From NCBI GenBank assembly GCA_905250115.1, contig CAJNOI010000008.1, forward strand, positions 449,822 to 513,821: 64,000 nucleotides of DNA, given 5' to 3'. Shown piece after piece: positions 46,757-61,100 of the stretch; the first letter of the stretch is position 1; the number at the start of each line of letters is the position of its first letter. Source of the stretch: Adineta steineri. Its lineage: Eukaryota > Rotifera > Eurotatoria > Adinetida > Adinetidae. A model generated the notes under the pieces. It worked only from the letters and a program-made list of their open reading frames with translations. It made no database searches and had not been told where the DNA came from. The position numbers and the translations under genes were made by a program.

Positions 46757-49744
46757 TTAATATCTTAATTGTTCACAAGCATGGTTAAATTTTTGTGCAT
46801 GAGCTGGTTTACTATATTGTGTACGACATTGTTTACCATAATAACAATTTTCACGATTACGTAATGCTACTGGTAATATATCTTTTTTTTTCATAGCAGC
46901 ACGATATTGATAAGCTAATTCTTTAAATATACGTAGGGCACATTTATAACAAACAACTTTTGTTGATGGAACTATAGACAAATAAATCAATAAATAAATG
47001 TATAGAATAAGATGATTACATACTAGCAGTACTACGATCAATACTGGAACAAGTAAATTCTTTTTGATCAAGAAGTTGACAACATCGAAGAAATAATTCA
47101 CGCATACCGAAACGATGTGCTGTGAGATAATTCTAAATATTAAGAGAATGAGAATTATTACTGATGTGGAGAAATTATAGAGAAAGAATTTTTGTCCTGG
47201 ATCTTCTAGAATCAATGAACAAATAAATAAATCTTTTAGATTGAAGTAATAAACATGTCATTCAATATGCGAGTTAATCATATCCATACTACATATTCTC
47301 TTTTTCTTAGTTACAGAACGTACGATTTGATAAAAAAACAATCGTTTCGTTGTTTAGCAAATTGATAAGTTTTTATTTCTGTCCTGCCATCTTTCTTATA
47401 ATTCTTTAGTCTTACTTGAACAATTTGTGTTTCAACAGAATTATCATTAACAAGATTATTGAGATGTCGAGGAGCGAAATTAAAATCTATAATTAAAAGA
47501 ATCTCGTCTTTTATAACATTTTAAATAAGAAATACAACTAATACTTCGTAATTGATTTAAACATCCAAGACAACCTTGTCGTTGACATTGATTAAAATAC
47601 ATATGACAAAAGAATTGATGACATATTTCACCTAATTCATCAGAAATAAGAATATTTTTACAAGTAGTATAATTACTTACAACTTTGATTAATACTCAAA
47701 TCAACTAATCGATCGGGCATTGGTTGAACACAACATTGACAAAGAATATGTTTTTGACCGGGATGACATTGATAACCAATTGAAGCATTACTAGCATCTA
47801 CTGTATTTACTAAATGATAAACATTTTTTTTCTATCAAATTTATAAATTGAAGACAAATAAAGGTACCGAAGCCATTCTTTGGACACTGGCGGCAAGCAA
47901 ATCGGCCATCAGGTACTGGAGCAGCCATGAGAAGTACACTTTTATTCAAATATAAATGAATGAATTGTATAAACATCAAAACTTACAAATGACCATCATC
48001 TTCATCATCATCATCATCATCGTCGTCGTCGTCGTCATCGTCCTCCATCTTAAAAGAATTCACTACTTTCAATTAAATATTTATTTGTCTAAAATTTACT
48101 TCTTCATCTTCTTCGACAGTGTCGTTGTTATACTGATTATTACGATTAATATACATTCCATTCCGATCAACCTATTGAAACAACAAAAAAAACTTAATTT
48201 CTAAAGAAATGATCTATTTTTACAAACATCATTTTTCGTATTAGTTGTAGTTTTCATTTTGGGTTTCGTGTTATCAATAGCTTGTAATGTAGGTCGTTTA
48301 TGTGGATATGCTTTAAGATACGCTTCCAATATACCATTAATAACTACATTTTTCTTTTTACCAATTACTTTTACACGACATTTTGGACTAAATCAAACAA
48401 AAAAATATTCAATAATTTCATTCAAAATTTAGAAATGGGGTTAAATGAATTTGCTTTTAATATATATGCAGAATTGGTTACGAACAATATATATTTCCAA
48501 TTCGGTTAATTTATATCTCAGATATCGTTTGTCTGACTTTTCAAGCGAGAAATTTGTTAATTAAAACAAAACAATTTCTATATGGAAAAATTTACCAAGT
48601 ACGTTGTACTGCTTCCCATGAATTATAACAATCACTACAAAATGCGTGTAAACAAGGTTCAAGACAAATTGGATTTGACATTATATCTTGGCAACAGACA
48701 CATGTAAGTATATCTTCCATATCATCGCCAGCTTTCATAACTAATTCTTCTTTAGTTTTTAATCGTTTCATTTCAACATTTGTATCAATAATCATTGTAT
48801 TCGATAAATCAAGATTTTCTTTCGTATCTATAAAATATGGGAATTAAATTTTCCATTTCAGAATACAAAAACAAAATACGAACTATTTTGTGATACTGAT
48901 GGACTATCTAAATCAATTTAATTATTGAAGTACAATAAATATAATGAAAATATTCTTACCAGAAAGTTTTCGTTTTAATTTTTGTTCAGTAGAATTCGAT
49001 ATCGGTGGTATATCTAATTGATATATAATATCTAAATATAGAATAACGAAATGTATTAATTCTTCAGTACTCCATGATTATTTACTTGATTTAGTTTCAT
49101 CTTTACGAAATACAAGATGAACAATATCACCAGAATTAAGTTCGAGAGACTAAATAAAAAATATTGAATTTTTTTTCTTCATCATAATAATCAATTTAGA
49201 TAATATTACCGAAATATTTTTATTGATCTTTTTTGATCGATTAATCAATGTACCATTTGAACTTGTATCACGTATATAAACATGTCCATTATCAAATTCA
49301 AATATACAGTGACATGATGATATATATGGATTATTTTCAATAATTAAATCATTTGCTGAAAAACAAAAGATATTTCATACATGTTTAACAAATACATCAT
49401 CATCTATTTGACACTGTCAATACAATTAAATCATACTCATATTTCAAATCACTTAATCAACAATATTAACTCATAAGAATGCATTACCATAGTATTCATT
49501 GACTTCTTTTCTATACGATCAATGCTTATCAAAGTATGCATAAAGTTCAATTTATATCACTTAGCAACTGTACAATAAATATATATGTCGAATGAATGCA
49601 AGGTTCAAAGAATATGTTTTATATTCTAAATAAAAATCTAATAGATTTACTTGTAGCACGACCAATTTTGAATTGATTTTTGTGTACTGATATAATACTA
49701 TGATCAATTAAATTTTTTAAACGATATAAAACAGATTCATCCAT
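46757..49744 (-). CDS. CHFR: E3 ubiquitin ligase CHFR (FHA, RING, PBZ)
   Basis: Fifteen small exons, all with GT..AG and continuous phase: 49651-49744, 49210-49355, 49086-49149, 48960-49031, 48884-48907, 48596-48827, 48228-48387, 48100-48171, 47987-48048, 47868-47938, 47681-47809, 47545-47631, 47416-47486, 47024-47132, 46757-46971; 535 residues. FHA domain: VHKNQFKIGRAT, DTSSNGTLINRS. RING from about residue 176: CVCCQDIMSNPICLEPCLHA, then FCSDC and CPKCRV. A run of Asp from (GAT/GAC)n follows (plus strand 48001-48040). Cys-rich region: CHPGQKHILCQCCVQPMPDR and QCQRQGCLGCLNQL. The C-terminus is a PAR-binding zinc finger: NCYYGKQCRTQYSKPAHAQK then FNHACEQ. CHFR is a mitotic checkpoint ligase that binds poly(ADP-ribose). 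Nothing in the sequence looks broken. Confidence 0.92.
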
Positions 49745-50958
49745 TGATGATATCTGAAAAGTAAAAGGAATTATTGAAAGAAAAAACTCTTTTTCGAACG
49801 TAATACACCGCCCTCATTTTCTATCCTAGATTTGCGGTTTTTTTCTATATTTTTGATTGATTGTCTTTAACCACTCCTACTTCACAGGAAGCTTATAAGA
49901 AAGAAAATTGATATAAGGAAAGCAAAAATGAAAAACAATAACAATACATAGAACAAGGAGAAGAAAAAAAAATAAACAATTTATTATAAGATTACCCGAT
50001 TTCTTTTTTGTTGTAGTTTTAACATTATTTTATAAGAAAAAATTTCATTGAAATTCTTTAATAAATAATTCTTAAGAATATAAATTTTCAAAAATCTATT
50101 ATAGACATCTATATGAATATAGATAAGTTAAAAAATATAACCAATAAATACAAGAGTTCTTTCCAATTGTTCAATGGGCGACTAAACTTTCAAAAAAAAA
50201 TAAATCAATGTCTAAATTTGAAAATAATTGATGAATAGAATAAAATAGATATATTTATTTATAAAATCAGAAATTCATTGTCTGCCATTTTGTTTTGAAC
50301 GATATTAGTCAACTAAATAGCTTTTGTTTCAATTGACAAAGGAACTACAGTGAATAAAAATAACTCAAGAAAATATTTAATGTTGTTTCCCTCAGTGATT
50401 TTTCTAGAGGGAGGGCAAGGATGGCGGCACCCTCCCGAAAATTGAAATTTTTGTGCTTATACTGTGTATTTTCCTTCCAGAAATTAGATTTTCGCCCTCC
50501 CGAAAATCGCTATCGCACTCTCGGAAGGAAAACACTGGTTTCCTCCAAATGCTTTCAGTTTGATGGTTGATATCAATATTAAATAACGACCTTTTACATA
50601 TCTTTCTCATCTCATATTATTGTAATGATCTTTTAAATAGTATTAGGCAACAAAGTTTAGAGCTAGTCTATTCTTTAACTTATCACGAATAAGCTTGGTT
50701 GTATAAATGTTAAGTATCAATTATTTGTTTATAGCATTTTGGTGAATTAATATATCTAAATGAAACAAAATATTTTCATCTAATTTATTAGAACGTAAAA
50801 CAAAATTGTCGCTTTGCTTGTTTATCATTTCATTATTCTGTTTTAATCCTATCAATTGGCAACAAATAAAATTTAAAAAATTAGAACAAAATCGGGAATC
50901 TTATGTGTTAATAAAAAAAAAGAATATAAACAAATAATTTGAATAATTGTATATAATA
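49745..50958. other. Intergenic stretch, 1.2 kb
   Basis: Upstream of CHFR. Apart from the MITE at 50393-50537 nothing is recognisable. Confidence 0.45.
50393..50537. mobile_element. hAT-like MITE, 145 bp
   Basis: Ends CAGTG and CACTG are inverse; beyond these the terminal repeats are degenerate (ATTTTTCTAGAGG against TTTTCCTTCCGAGAG). Flanks GTTTCCCT (50385-50392) and GTTTCCTC (50538-50545) form an 8-bp duplication with two differences. The interior has two CCCTCCCGAAAAT words. Smaller and more eroded than the MITE at 13199. Confidence 0.6.
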
Positions 50959-51494
50959 TTATGCACGTTCATATGATGGATGTCGATCTCTTAATTGTTC
51001 AATTGCTGTTTTCCATTCATTAAAAGCAACATCATTCATTTGCCAACCAGCTTGATGTTCATGAGCTTCTTTAGTATTACTTATTATATAAGTTATTACC
51101 ATATGAGGATGATCAGCTCGATAACGTCCATTAAAATCTATTTAAAAAAAAATCAGGAAAATTAGATTTTATTCATAAAATATTATTTTTTACATGATTG
51201 TTGTCGAATATCTTTGACTGATAAAACAGGTATACGTAATAATCCATGATCTCCACAACATCCAATATCGATGACTTGTGAATAAAAACAATCTTCAGTT
51301 AATGCTATTTCTGCATTACCGAATGTCTAGATGAAAAATATAACTATTAAAAATGAATCAAAAGTAAATAAACACACTTGACATCGACCTCGTTCAGTAG
51401 TTCCACTATATGTAGCTATACCTCCATGACTTCGCAATACAGCTGGTTGAATCGTATCAAAATCGATATTTTCTGTTGACTGACAGCAACCCAT
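50959..51494 (-). CDS. Small MGCC protein, probably lipid-anchored, unknown
   Basis: Three exons, 51378-51494, 51194-51326 and 50959-51137, in phase, 142 residues. The N-terminus MGCCQSTENI is a strong dual-acylation signal (Gly2 myristoylation, Cys3/Cys4 palmitoylation), pointing to the inner face of the plasma membrane. The body is compact (GNAEIALTEDCFYSQVIDIG, CCGDHGLLRIPVLSV, HPHMVITYIISNT) with no membrane helix and a C-terminal helix (FNEWKTAIEQLRDRHPSYE). I do not recognise the family. Confidence 0.65.
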
Positions 51495-52695
51495 TTTTTA
51501 ACTAAGTATATCTGGCGAACGAAAAAAAGAACATACAAGGCGCAATAAGTATGAGTCAGATCTAGACCAAACAAATGAAAACAGAGAACTATTAAAGAAG
51601 ATAAACAGATGGCGATGGTGCCTAGTGTAAAGTATCTCATTTATTATCTTTAGAATGATATCAATCATGTAAACATTGTATAATAAATAATTGGTATATT
51701 AATCAAATTTTCATAATCTTACTAATTATCAATAAGAGATATAGATAAGATATTCAAAAAAACATACAGATTTCTTATATTGATCTTAATTTCATTTTGA
51801 TGAAATCAGAGAATAAAATTTTAATAAATTGAATAGAAAAATGTTTGTAAAAACTAATAGAATGCATTTTGATCTTGCTCTGAAGTCTCATTACATGGCA
51901 TAAAAATAGTTTATAACACCTTTACAGGTGAGGAGTAGTTCATAAATAGAAGCAAATTATTAAAGAAAAAATATAGATCTTGAGGGTTAGATATTATATT
52001 TATTCATCACACCTACACTTTCAATTGTGACATATAACACATGAAAATACTAGAGTACTTCTAGCTATGAATTATCATACTATTATAAAACAAATGTCTG
52101 GACATGAGCTTTCCTGTATATTTTATAGCTCATGTATATTATAATTAACAAATCAACATTATCAAATTAGTTGTATGAAAATGTAAATAGTGATATACAT
52201 TTTTCCTTTTAACTGACTTCTAATAATCCTTAAACAATCATTTTTACTCTCATATATATTATAATAGTTTTTTAAATTATGCTCATTAAACAAATGTAAT
52301 TAATTTTTTATAATTAATACTATTATTCAAAACATACTTTTTGTCTTTATGTTGCTTCTACTTATTCTATTTGATTTAACAATAAATTAATTTTTTACTA
52401 AACATCTTATAAATCTAAACCCTATTGAATTAATGACGTAGTTTCACTTGTTTTTCTTGCTTTAAGACATTATTATAGCATTAAAATTTGTCACGTAATT
52501 AAATATATACCAACAGTCTAGCATGTATAAAGTACTGATTGATCTAATGAATAAAATAAGACAAGCATTATATTTCTTTTTTTGCAATGCAAATATCTAA
52601 GTTTAAATTAAGATAAAATAGAGTAGTGATTTATTTAATATTGTCTTTTTTTACATAACCTATATAATAAAGAGATAAAATATATTTTTTTGAAG
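51495..52695. other. Intergenic stretch, 1.2 kb
   Basis: Very AT-rich; no supported gene or repeat. Confidence 0.45.
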
Positions 52696-52926
52696 TTATT
52701 CTTGTGTAGTTAGTTGATTGTAGTCTGTATCACTTCCATCACCAATAACAGTCATATTTCTTGAAAGTCCTTTTCGTGCTGATGGAGATTTCGGTTGTTG
52801 TTGTTGTTGTTGTTGTGAATCATTTTTCATAACTTGTGCATGAATATTTTCTAATTCAACTGTACGATGTAAAGGTGCAAAATCGATTTTTTGTGGCGAT
52901 GGTACTGATGATGGATCTTTTGACAT
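52696..52926 (-). CDS. Small polyglutamine-containing disordered protein
   Basis: A 76-residue single exon. Low-complexity and hydrophilic: SVPSPQKIDF, a seven-Gln run (QQQQQQQ, mostly CAA), PKSPSARKGLSRN with basic Ser-rich sites that could be phosphorylated, and an acidic end GDGSDTDYNQL. No signal peptide or membrane helix. Codon use and AT profile fit a real gene, but I cannot name it; it could also be one exon of a longer gene. Confidence 0.4.
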   Translation of the reverse strand: MSKDPSSVPSPQKIDFAPLHRTVELENIHAQVMKNDSQQQQQQQPKSPSARKGLSRNMTVIGDGSDTDYNQLTTQE

Positions 52927-55900
52927 CGAGTATGTTTTGTTTTACCTTCTCTAACACTTGTATAGTGAAGAAGTATGCGTGCGTGTATATTTACTTTTGA
53001 TGCTATTCAAACTAATTTCTGATGAACGGAAACAAGAACGACAGAACAAGATCAAAACACTTTTTTTTCTTCTCTTCTGTATCTTCTCGACATTTTTTTT
53101 TTCTTCATTATTACATCTGTTCTCTCTTCGGATACTCGTTTAAGATTGACACGCAGTGTTTTTCTTGTTGTCATTAATTTAATCAACTTAAATTGTTTCC
53201 TTGATAAATGCGTGCATAAAACTAAAAGTCAAATAGTTAGAGGTACTTTTCAAAATTCATAAATAAACAGGACCTATTTATTATTAGTAAAATGGCTATA
53301 AAACTAAGTTTGTCAATATAAAAAAAATATTTCATATCGGTAAATCAGGTAAAAATCTCTTTCGAATAATTATTTGAGTAATAAAATTTATTTTCAAATA
53401 AAGGTACTGTTGATCTGATGGCTATAGACTTATTTGAAATTATGCAAATAAATACTTTCTTTCAGCTGCATTTTCGATTTTATCAGCAAACAACTAGAAA
53501 ATATGAAGGTATGATCGCATTGGGCTTATAATTATATAAACAAAATGAATCGAACGATATCAAACGTTGTTCTGAACTTGATAACAATAAAACTATCAAA
53601 ATCCACATGCTCAAAATAAAGTAAACAACATGATATATAATAATAAATGTAGTATTTCAATACACAATCCATCTTGAATAAAAGAACATATAGGGAACTT
53701 GTTTTTTTGGATTAGAAGTGCAAAATCAATATAGCGAGAAGACTTAAAAGTATCTATATAGATTATTACTAACATCATGCAATCTTAAATGTTAATTGTA
53801 TTACTATATATAGAAATTTCTATTCTGGTAAAATATTAAATAACGATTAATGGCATACATCGAGTCTTCGTTTATGAAAAAAAAAATAGTACGGATAGAT
53901 AAATCATTGTTTTACAGTGTCATTCAGGATATTAAGAAAGGCTATATATCAAAATACATACATGCATGTCATATAATATGTTGAAGAAACGGTACATTGT
54001 CTGCGATATGAAAACAGATTAATAAACAAGTTTTAAATATATCAAGACAGACGAATATATGCATTGAAAATAGGTCAAAATAATGATTTTTATACAATAA
54101 TATTGACCTATAAATTTTTAATGTAGTCTTTCCTAATCAGGAAAACGTTTTTTTATTATTACTAATAAAAAATAATGCTTCGCACACTTATATTTCTTCA
54201 TAATTTCATTTGGTTTCATAAAAATAAGTTGCCTATTATTTGTATTATAACAAATCAATTAAAGACTGGCAAGATTTGAATTCTTATATCTATTATATAT
54301 TTTTATCTGTTTATACAATAAATACGAGCTTTAAAGTTCCAAATATTTCTTTTATCTCAGTTCGTAAAATAGTTTGAAAAGAATGTGATGTTTTCATCAA
54401 TATTTTTCATATTCTACAAGTTTAGGACAACATTAACATATATCAATATGGTGTAAAATTACGTACAGAATTTCGTTTAATATTTTGTTTCTTAAAGGGA
54501 TAATTATTTTATGTTAAATCTAATTGTTATTGTAATTTCGTATTTTTTTTTGAATTTCTTTTAAATTTCAAGTTTTAACCTTGAAACATTGAAAAAAATG
54601 AAAACCGGCAACCAATCATCATTGATTGAGTGTTTTTGTAACATTGAGAACTTAAGAGCAAGAAGAAAACGTGTATGTATATTTGAAAGAAATGACATAG
54701 TTTTATAGGGGACATGCTTGATCGTACGAACTTTTACTGTCTTAATAAGAGATCGATAATCGTAGATATTATTAAAAATTGAAGTAATAATAACTTTCAA
54801 GTATTGTCTTTAAAAAATAATTAGTTAAAATGTATAATACAAGTGTATATGAATAATATTATAAGAAAAAAAGATGAATAAGCAAAAGTACTCTATATTT
54901 CGATGAGAGACCAAGGAAGTAAAGGATAAAAAACAAGTACTCTTTCTTTTTTCGTATAATAATTTTCGAGAATATAATATATTAATGGTATAATACAAAT
55001 AATTTATCGATTAATTCTCATTTTTCGAATAGTATTGGATATTTTAAGACTTCGATTAGTCGAAGAATTTTTATATTCTATAATAAATATTTCTTTCGCA
55101 AGATACTTCCATTTCAATAAACATGCCATATTTCGTCATAAAATAAGTTTCGTCAAAAGGTAAAACTTCTTTGTTCTCTGATTCGACAGATTAGTTGATG
55201 AAAAAGAAAAAGAAAAATGTTGGAAATAAAAAGAATGAAGTCACCACGACAAATAGAAGTATATTTGCTTTTAAATATGATTCAACCATGTGACATCGCA
55301 ATTCCCTGACAAACAAATCTTACTTACTTTTTTTTTGATAAATCAATCCTTTATTTTTATGTATGTAGGAAGAGAAAAAGAAGAAAAACGAATCGTTTTT
55401 TTCTCTTCAACATAAAAAGAAGAAAAACGAAAAATGTGACATGCAAAATATCCCACTAAGTCAATATACATACTAAAAAAACAAGTATGTTATATATCCT
55501 CCGTCTTTTTATAATTCGGCAAAACCTATGTGAATCAAAAAGAAAAAAAGAAAATCGTATTTGCTCTTTTTCTTTTCAATTCTCCCTAACAAGAAAACTA
55601 TTCGTTGTCAGGTGTGACACAAAATTTATGGATACACAATGAGAAATTTTATTCTCTTCTTTTGCTATACTGACGTGGAATAAAAACGAAAGAAAAAAAA
55701 CCCATAGAATTCGTACTCAACATGGTCACCTATGCTCACATTCGAAATAGGGCAAAGAGAACAGGAAGGGAGAAGATTGTTCCCACAACAACAATAACAA
55801 CAACAACAGTAATACACAAAAGAATAGCTTTAAAAAAAAACATCTTACGCATATATCATTTTTTTCTCTCCTTTTTAAAACAAAGATAAGAGAATATCTT

Positions 55901-56026
55901 CCCCCTTTTTCTTTTTTTAAATAATCATTATGCTATCATACTGAGTAGATTCTTCTTCTGTTTTTTTTATTGCTCATTTTTACAGATTTGAATTTGTCAT
56001 ACTCGTTTTTTTTTATTACATACAAA
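52927..56026. other. Intergenic stretch, 3.1 kb
   Basis: The longest gene-free interval. Rich in A and T homopolymers, with GAAAAAGAAAAA-type purine runs at 55200-55570 and an AACAAC microsatellite at about 55787-55808. I found no exon chain, tRNA or transposon end. Confidence 0.45.
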
Positions 56027-57938
56027 ATGAAATCCAAGCAATGTAAGTTTATTGTATTGTTTGAAGAAAATATTTTCTTATATTAATATTTAGTAAACCC
56101 AAAATCTGTTCGACCATTATCAACAAATAGTACATCAAATAGTGTAAATAAACAGCGTGCACGTTGTTCATTATGTGATTCATTACTTAAATCTTCAACT
56201 AATCATCGATATTTTTTAACCGGTAAATCTGCTCATGATAATTTAGATAAAGATATAACGTACGGTGAATGTTGTCAACGATATTTAAATGGTGTCTATG
56301 AATCAGATAAATTACAAATGATTTGTTTAAAATGTTGTCAAAATTTACAAAAAATTAACTCATTATATAAAGATGCTGAAGAATTGAAAGAAAAAATTCG
56401 TCATACTTGGTATAAAACTAAACGTTTAAATCGAGCCCGACACCCACGTTCGACTTTTTCACGAATTAATGAAAATGATTCATCTTCTCCTTCCTTTCCA
56501 ACAATAGCTACTGATAATAATATTATTATATCAATTAAAAAAGAACTTGATGTTGATGAAGTACCATCTGAGATAAAAATAACTGAAGAACAACCATCAT
56601 CTGCTATATCTAAAACTGTTGCAAAATCTTCCTATGATCTGTCAAATAATCAACCGACAAATAAAAAATTAAATTCTCTAAGTATTCCTCATCAACTAAG
56701 TGACATGAATCATGATAGAATAAATGTACCTAAAGCAAAATCACGTGTAAGTTTAATCGGTAGATAAATATATATTTGCAATGCCATTTTTGCTTTTTTC
56801 ATTTCAGATTCAAAAACAAACACAACCTTCATCAAAAAAACCAACGAATAATTCATATGCACGAAAAAAATCTCATTTAGTCACTGACTCTCCATCTGTT
56901 CTACCTACACAAATATCTCGGTCAATCATACCCAATGAACAAGAATACTATCCAAATTACTTGTATTCATCAACTAACAACAATCCTACCGCAGTAGATT
57001 TCTTTAAATAATTAAAGATAAACAATAATCCTTATCTTATTTTTAGTCATCATATGCTCAACTCATGATTGAATCACCATCTCCATCATCATCATCGTCA
57101 TCTCATCAACAACAACAACAACCACAAATAGAAAAATTACGACGTGATAGTTCAGATAGTGAACAACAACCATCGTCAGCTATTAATTATGAGCAATCTT
57201 TAGGTGAATAATTAATCTTAATTTTTTTTTGCTAAATACAAATATGTCTATTATTATAATATGTAATTAATAGATGGTGATCGATCATTTTCACCGCCAA
57301 CGAATGATGATGAAGCTTCATCAACAAATGGATCAAAATCCACACGTTTAAGTCGTCGACAATATGATTTTTTAGTTAAATTACCTGATCAACAATCATT
57401 AAATGCTTTTATTGAAACTTCATCAGCAGAATCTGGTTCACGTTGGACATGGCGTCGAACATCAGCAAATTCACGAGGTTATAAAGTATATTATGTATGT
57501 AATTTTTCTATGCGTCGTCATTACCATCCATGCCCAGCAGCAATGTATGCACTCTTTCATCCCGAAGGTAGCATATCAATTTACTCATGTGGACAACATC
57601 AACATATTCCAAAAGATCGATTACCAGTAAGTATTACTGATGCAACGAAAGATGAAATATTTAAATGTCTACAAGCGGGTATGGCAACAACAGAGATTCG
57701 TGAACATTTAACTCGTAAACAATTACCATTTGGTGATACAAGAAAATTAAATAATTTTATTAAATATCATAAAGAATTATTACGTTTTGGTACAGTAACA
57801 AATGTTCGAATAGGTGGAACTGCTTATCGTCAACCACAATGTTGGGCTATCCGTCGACAACCATCAGCACCACCATCAATGCCTGCACCAGTAACAGCCA
57901 GTGATAATAGTACAGCAACAACAACAACAACATCGTAA
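56027..57938 (+). CDS. Zinc-finger regulator: ZAD-like plus FLYWCH/WRKY-GCM1-like domain
   Basis: Five exons: 56027-56042, 56094-56746, 56808-56993, 57047-57203 and 57274-57938, in phase, 558 residues. The first exon codes only MKSKQ. Residues about 28-100 have a CSLC...ICLKCC pattern like an N-terminal ZAD zinc module. A long disordered Ser/Gln/Asn-rich centre follows. Near residue 385 is RWTWRRTSANSRGYKVYYVC, then HPCPAAMYALF and CGQHQH: a basic strand followed by C...C...H-x-H, the layout of FLYWCH and WRKY-GCM1-type DNA-binding folds, which are shared with MULE transposases. The end has a helical domain and a Thr run. A nuclear DNA-binding role is inference. Transposase-derived origin of the DNA-binding part is possible. 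It is convergent with ANKUB1, 257 bp away. Confidence 0.6.
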
Positions 57939-58195
57939 TACAATTTTGTTGTCTATTATCGAAAAAAAACTTATTTTTTTAAAAAATGTCATGTAATATT
58001 TTGTTTGACATAGTTTTCAATTTTAGTAAACAAGACAATAAAATAATTAAGTTATGAATATATATTTTATTTTGTTTAATTTAATTTGTTTTATGAAAAA
58101 TAAAATAAACGAGACTTTTGTCTCGAATACAATTAAATAATCTACTTATATTATTTAATTAATGAATTTATTTCACATTTAATATTAAAATATGA

Positions 58196-61100
58196 TTAAA
58201 CAAATGTTTTAAATGTTCGTCGACTATGATTCGTAGCAAATTGCATGGCTATATTAACTTGACGTATCCAGGATTTTCGTTGAAACTTACTCGCTTCAGT
58301 TAAACTTTGAACACATAATGATGGTAATGTATATCGAGTTGCTCTTTCCCACTCATACATTATTTCTTTATGAAGTTTATCATTTCCACGTAATATAAAA
58401 CGATAATCAATTTTTCGACGTTCTTTAGGTAAAGGAATTTTTGCTGATGAAGATTCTGCTCGTTGAATATCAGGTAATTGAGTTGTTTTAGTTTTCTTTT
58501 CTTCATTTAATTTATTTCGTTTTTGTTTATTTTTTGATTTTACTGCTGTACTAGCACGTTTTGTATGCCAAGCATTATTTTGTCCACGTCGTACTTTAGC
58601 CCATTCAACACCACTTAAATGACGTAATGTTCGACCATCTTTATCTGGTTTATACATCATTTCTTTAATTAAACGAAATTGTCCAACAAATAAACGTATA
58701 CGAATTGGAACATAAGAATTAGCTGATGAACTCGATGAAATAGAAGATGATACACGACTTACTGTTGTATTAATATTCTAAAAATATTTATAATTCTTAA
58801 ATATGCTATTGAATTATTAACTAATAACGAAGTTATGTTGATACAAAATATATTCATATTTTTAGAACACTGGGAACTATGACTAATTTGTCCTTAGTAT
58901 TTTATCTTACAGAAAGGTCGCGAAGAACTTTGAGATTACAAAAAAATTTCTTTAGGGATGATTTATAATAACATACATGTCGAGTTGGATTTGATTTTAT
59001 TTCATCTGTAATAAGACCTGATTCAATAAGATCAATTGCATTTCGAAGAAGATAAGTTTCCAAACGATATAACCTCGCAATCTTATAAAATAATTAATTA
59101 AAAATTTATCTTAAAATCAAACATACTTTAGACCATAATTTTTTTCCTACACTAATTCCACCTGAACTCGAAGTAGTAATTGATGGTGTAATACCTTTTG
59201 TTTGTTGAATTGGTGTTGGATTTATTGATATTCTATTTTGCAATGAAGTAGCCACGCTAAAACTTAAAGAAAAACAGAAAATATTTTAATTTTCGTTGAA
59301 TTTTAAATATACTTTTTCATATAATTTTCGGTATTTTTCAACCGAATTCTTTCTCGTTCATCAAGTATAACGTATCCTGTACGCATTTTATCTTTTGCAT
59401 ATTCAGCTGTTGAATAATAATCTTGAAAATCATTATTATACCCATCAACTAATACTTTATAACCTAATAATGATTCACCATGATTAATTAATGGTTTACG
59501 TTTTAATGAACTACATTGTAGACCATGTTGAGCATAAACATGTTCACGTGCTCTTTCTGCCCATTGTTTAAATATATAAACATAACGTTGTGGTACAGTT
59601 ACTTTATTGGATAAACGTACACCATCAAATTGTTTGATTAAAATAAATGATGCTATATCATATTGTTTTTGACTAACTTCTTGACGTAAAGCTAATCGCC
59701 AGGGTTTTAAACCGTATCCATCATTTTTTTGAAGTATAGAAACATCTCGAGAACCAAATAAAGTAACGATATTAACTTGTAAAGATGCAATAGCTTCATG
59801 TATTGGACAACGAAAATATTCTGGATGTACACAATCTGTTGAACACCATTGACGAGATGGATGATGACCAACTGGACGATCAGCTCGTGCTTCTAATTGA
59901 AGTAAAGCTCTAGCCTAAAGACAAAAAACAATAAAATAAATTCAAAAAAGAAGACTCACCAGATCCTGATGTCCATAATGCGCAGAAATATATAATGCAA
60001 CTTGAAGCATATATTGTCGAACAAGTTCATCAGAACTAACTAATTTCAATACAGCTTTTGTATAACCTTTAATGGCATAAGTAAAAAAATCCGACCATCC
60101 AATCCATGTTTGTATAGTTAATGTTGCACGATAATCTATTAACAAAAGAAAATTATTCATATAGTTTATGTTATTCTTAAAAAATACAAACCTATATCAT
60201 ATTGTGATAATCTTACATGATCAAATAATTCATCGTGTGTGTCAGTAACCAGACGAAAAGCTGATAATGGTAGTCCTGATTTATGGCTAGCAACAACACG
60301 TAATTGAAAAACAGTCGTTTCAGTTGGATGTAATGTGGAATCGAATACATCGAATGTTTCATTTCGAATTGGTAGAAAAAGACGATAGTCAGGTATACGA
60401 TCTATATATTTCAATGAATTAATAATTCTTTTTTTTTTAAATTTTATTGAAAAAAAAATTTTAAAATTTTATAATTAAATAATTTCCAGGGTTGTTTTTC
60501 TTATCAATTGACAACTTAAAACGTCAAATAATTTCGGAAACTAGAAAATCTTTCCACAAAATTATTTAATTGAAACTCATGGAAAAAAATGTATTTTATA
60601 ATAGAAGATCCGTCGGAAATGTTTGCACGCTACGACATAATAGAATATTCCGGATCGTCTATTATAGAGAAATGCAAACCAATTATTGGTTAATTTTGCT
60701 TGAAGAAACATATTGATTATAGAATATGCAGATTACACGAAAGGATGGAAATCAATGTTAATATGATTATATTTCAAATATTTTGATCGCTCATATTTGA
60801 CTTAAGATATATTTGAGAGACAGAGAGAGAATGATTTCTTATCTATATAATTGTTGTTAATAACTCATTAAAATAAACCGATAATAAGAAGTTAACAACA
60901 ACACTTTGAACTTTACAGTACTTATGATAAGTACGTTCTTGAGGTTATTGCATATTTCTTCGTACAAGAAGAAAAAAAACAAAAATTAATATATGAGAGT
61001 GATAGAAAAGAAATTCAGATTCAATGAAAAAAAAGGAAGAAGGTCGTTGGAAAAGTTCCCTTGAGAATTACATGTAAAATATAATAAAACTTCGTTTATT

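Noticed and set aside
48001-48040. CAT/CGT trinucleotide run as a simple repeat
   Set aside because: It is the poly-Asp codon run of CHFR exon 9, in frame.
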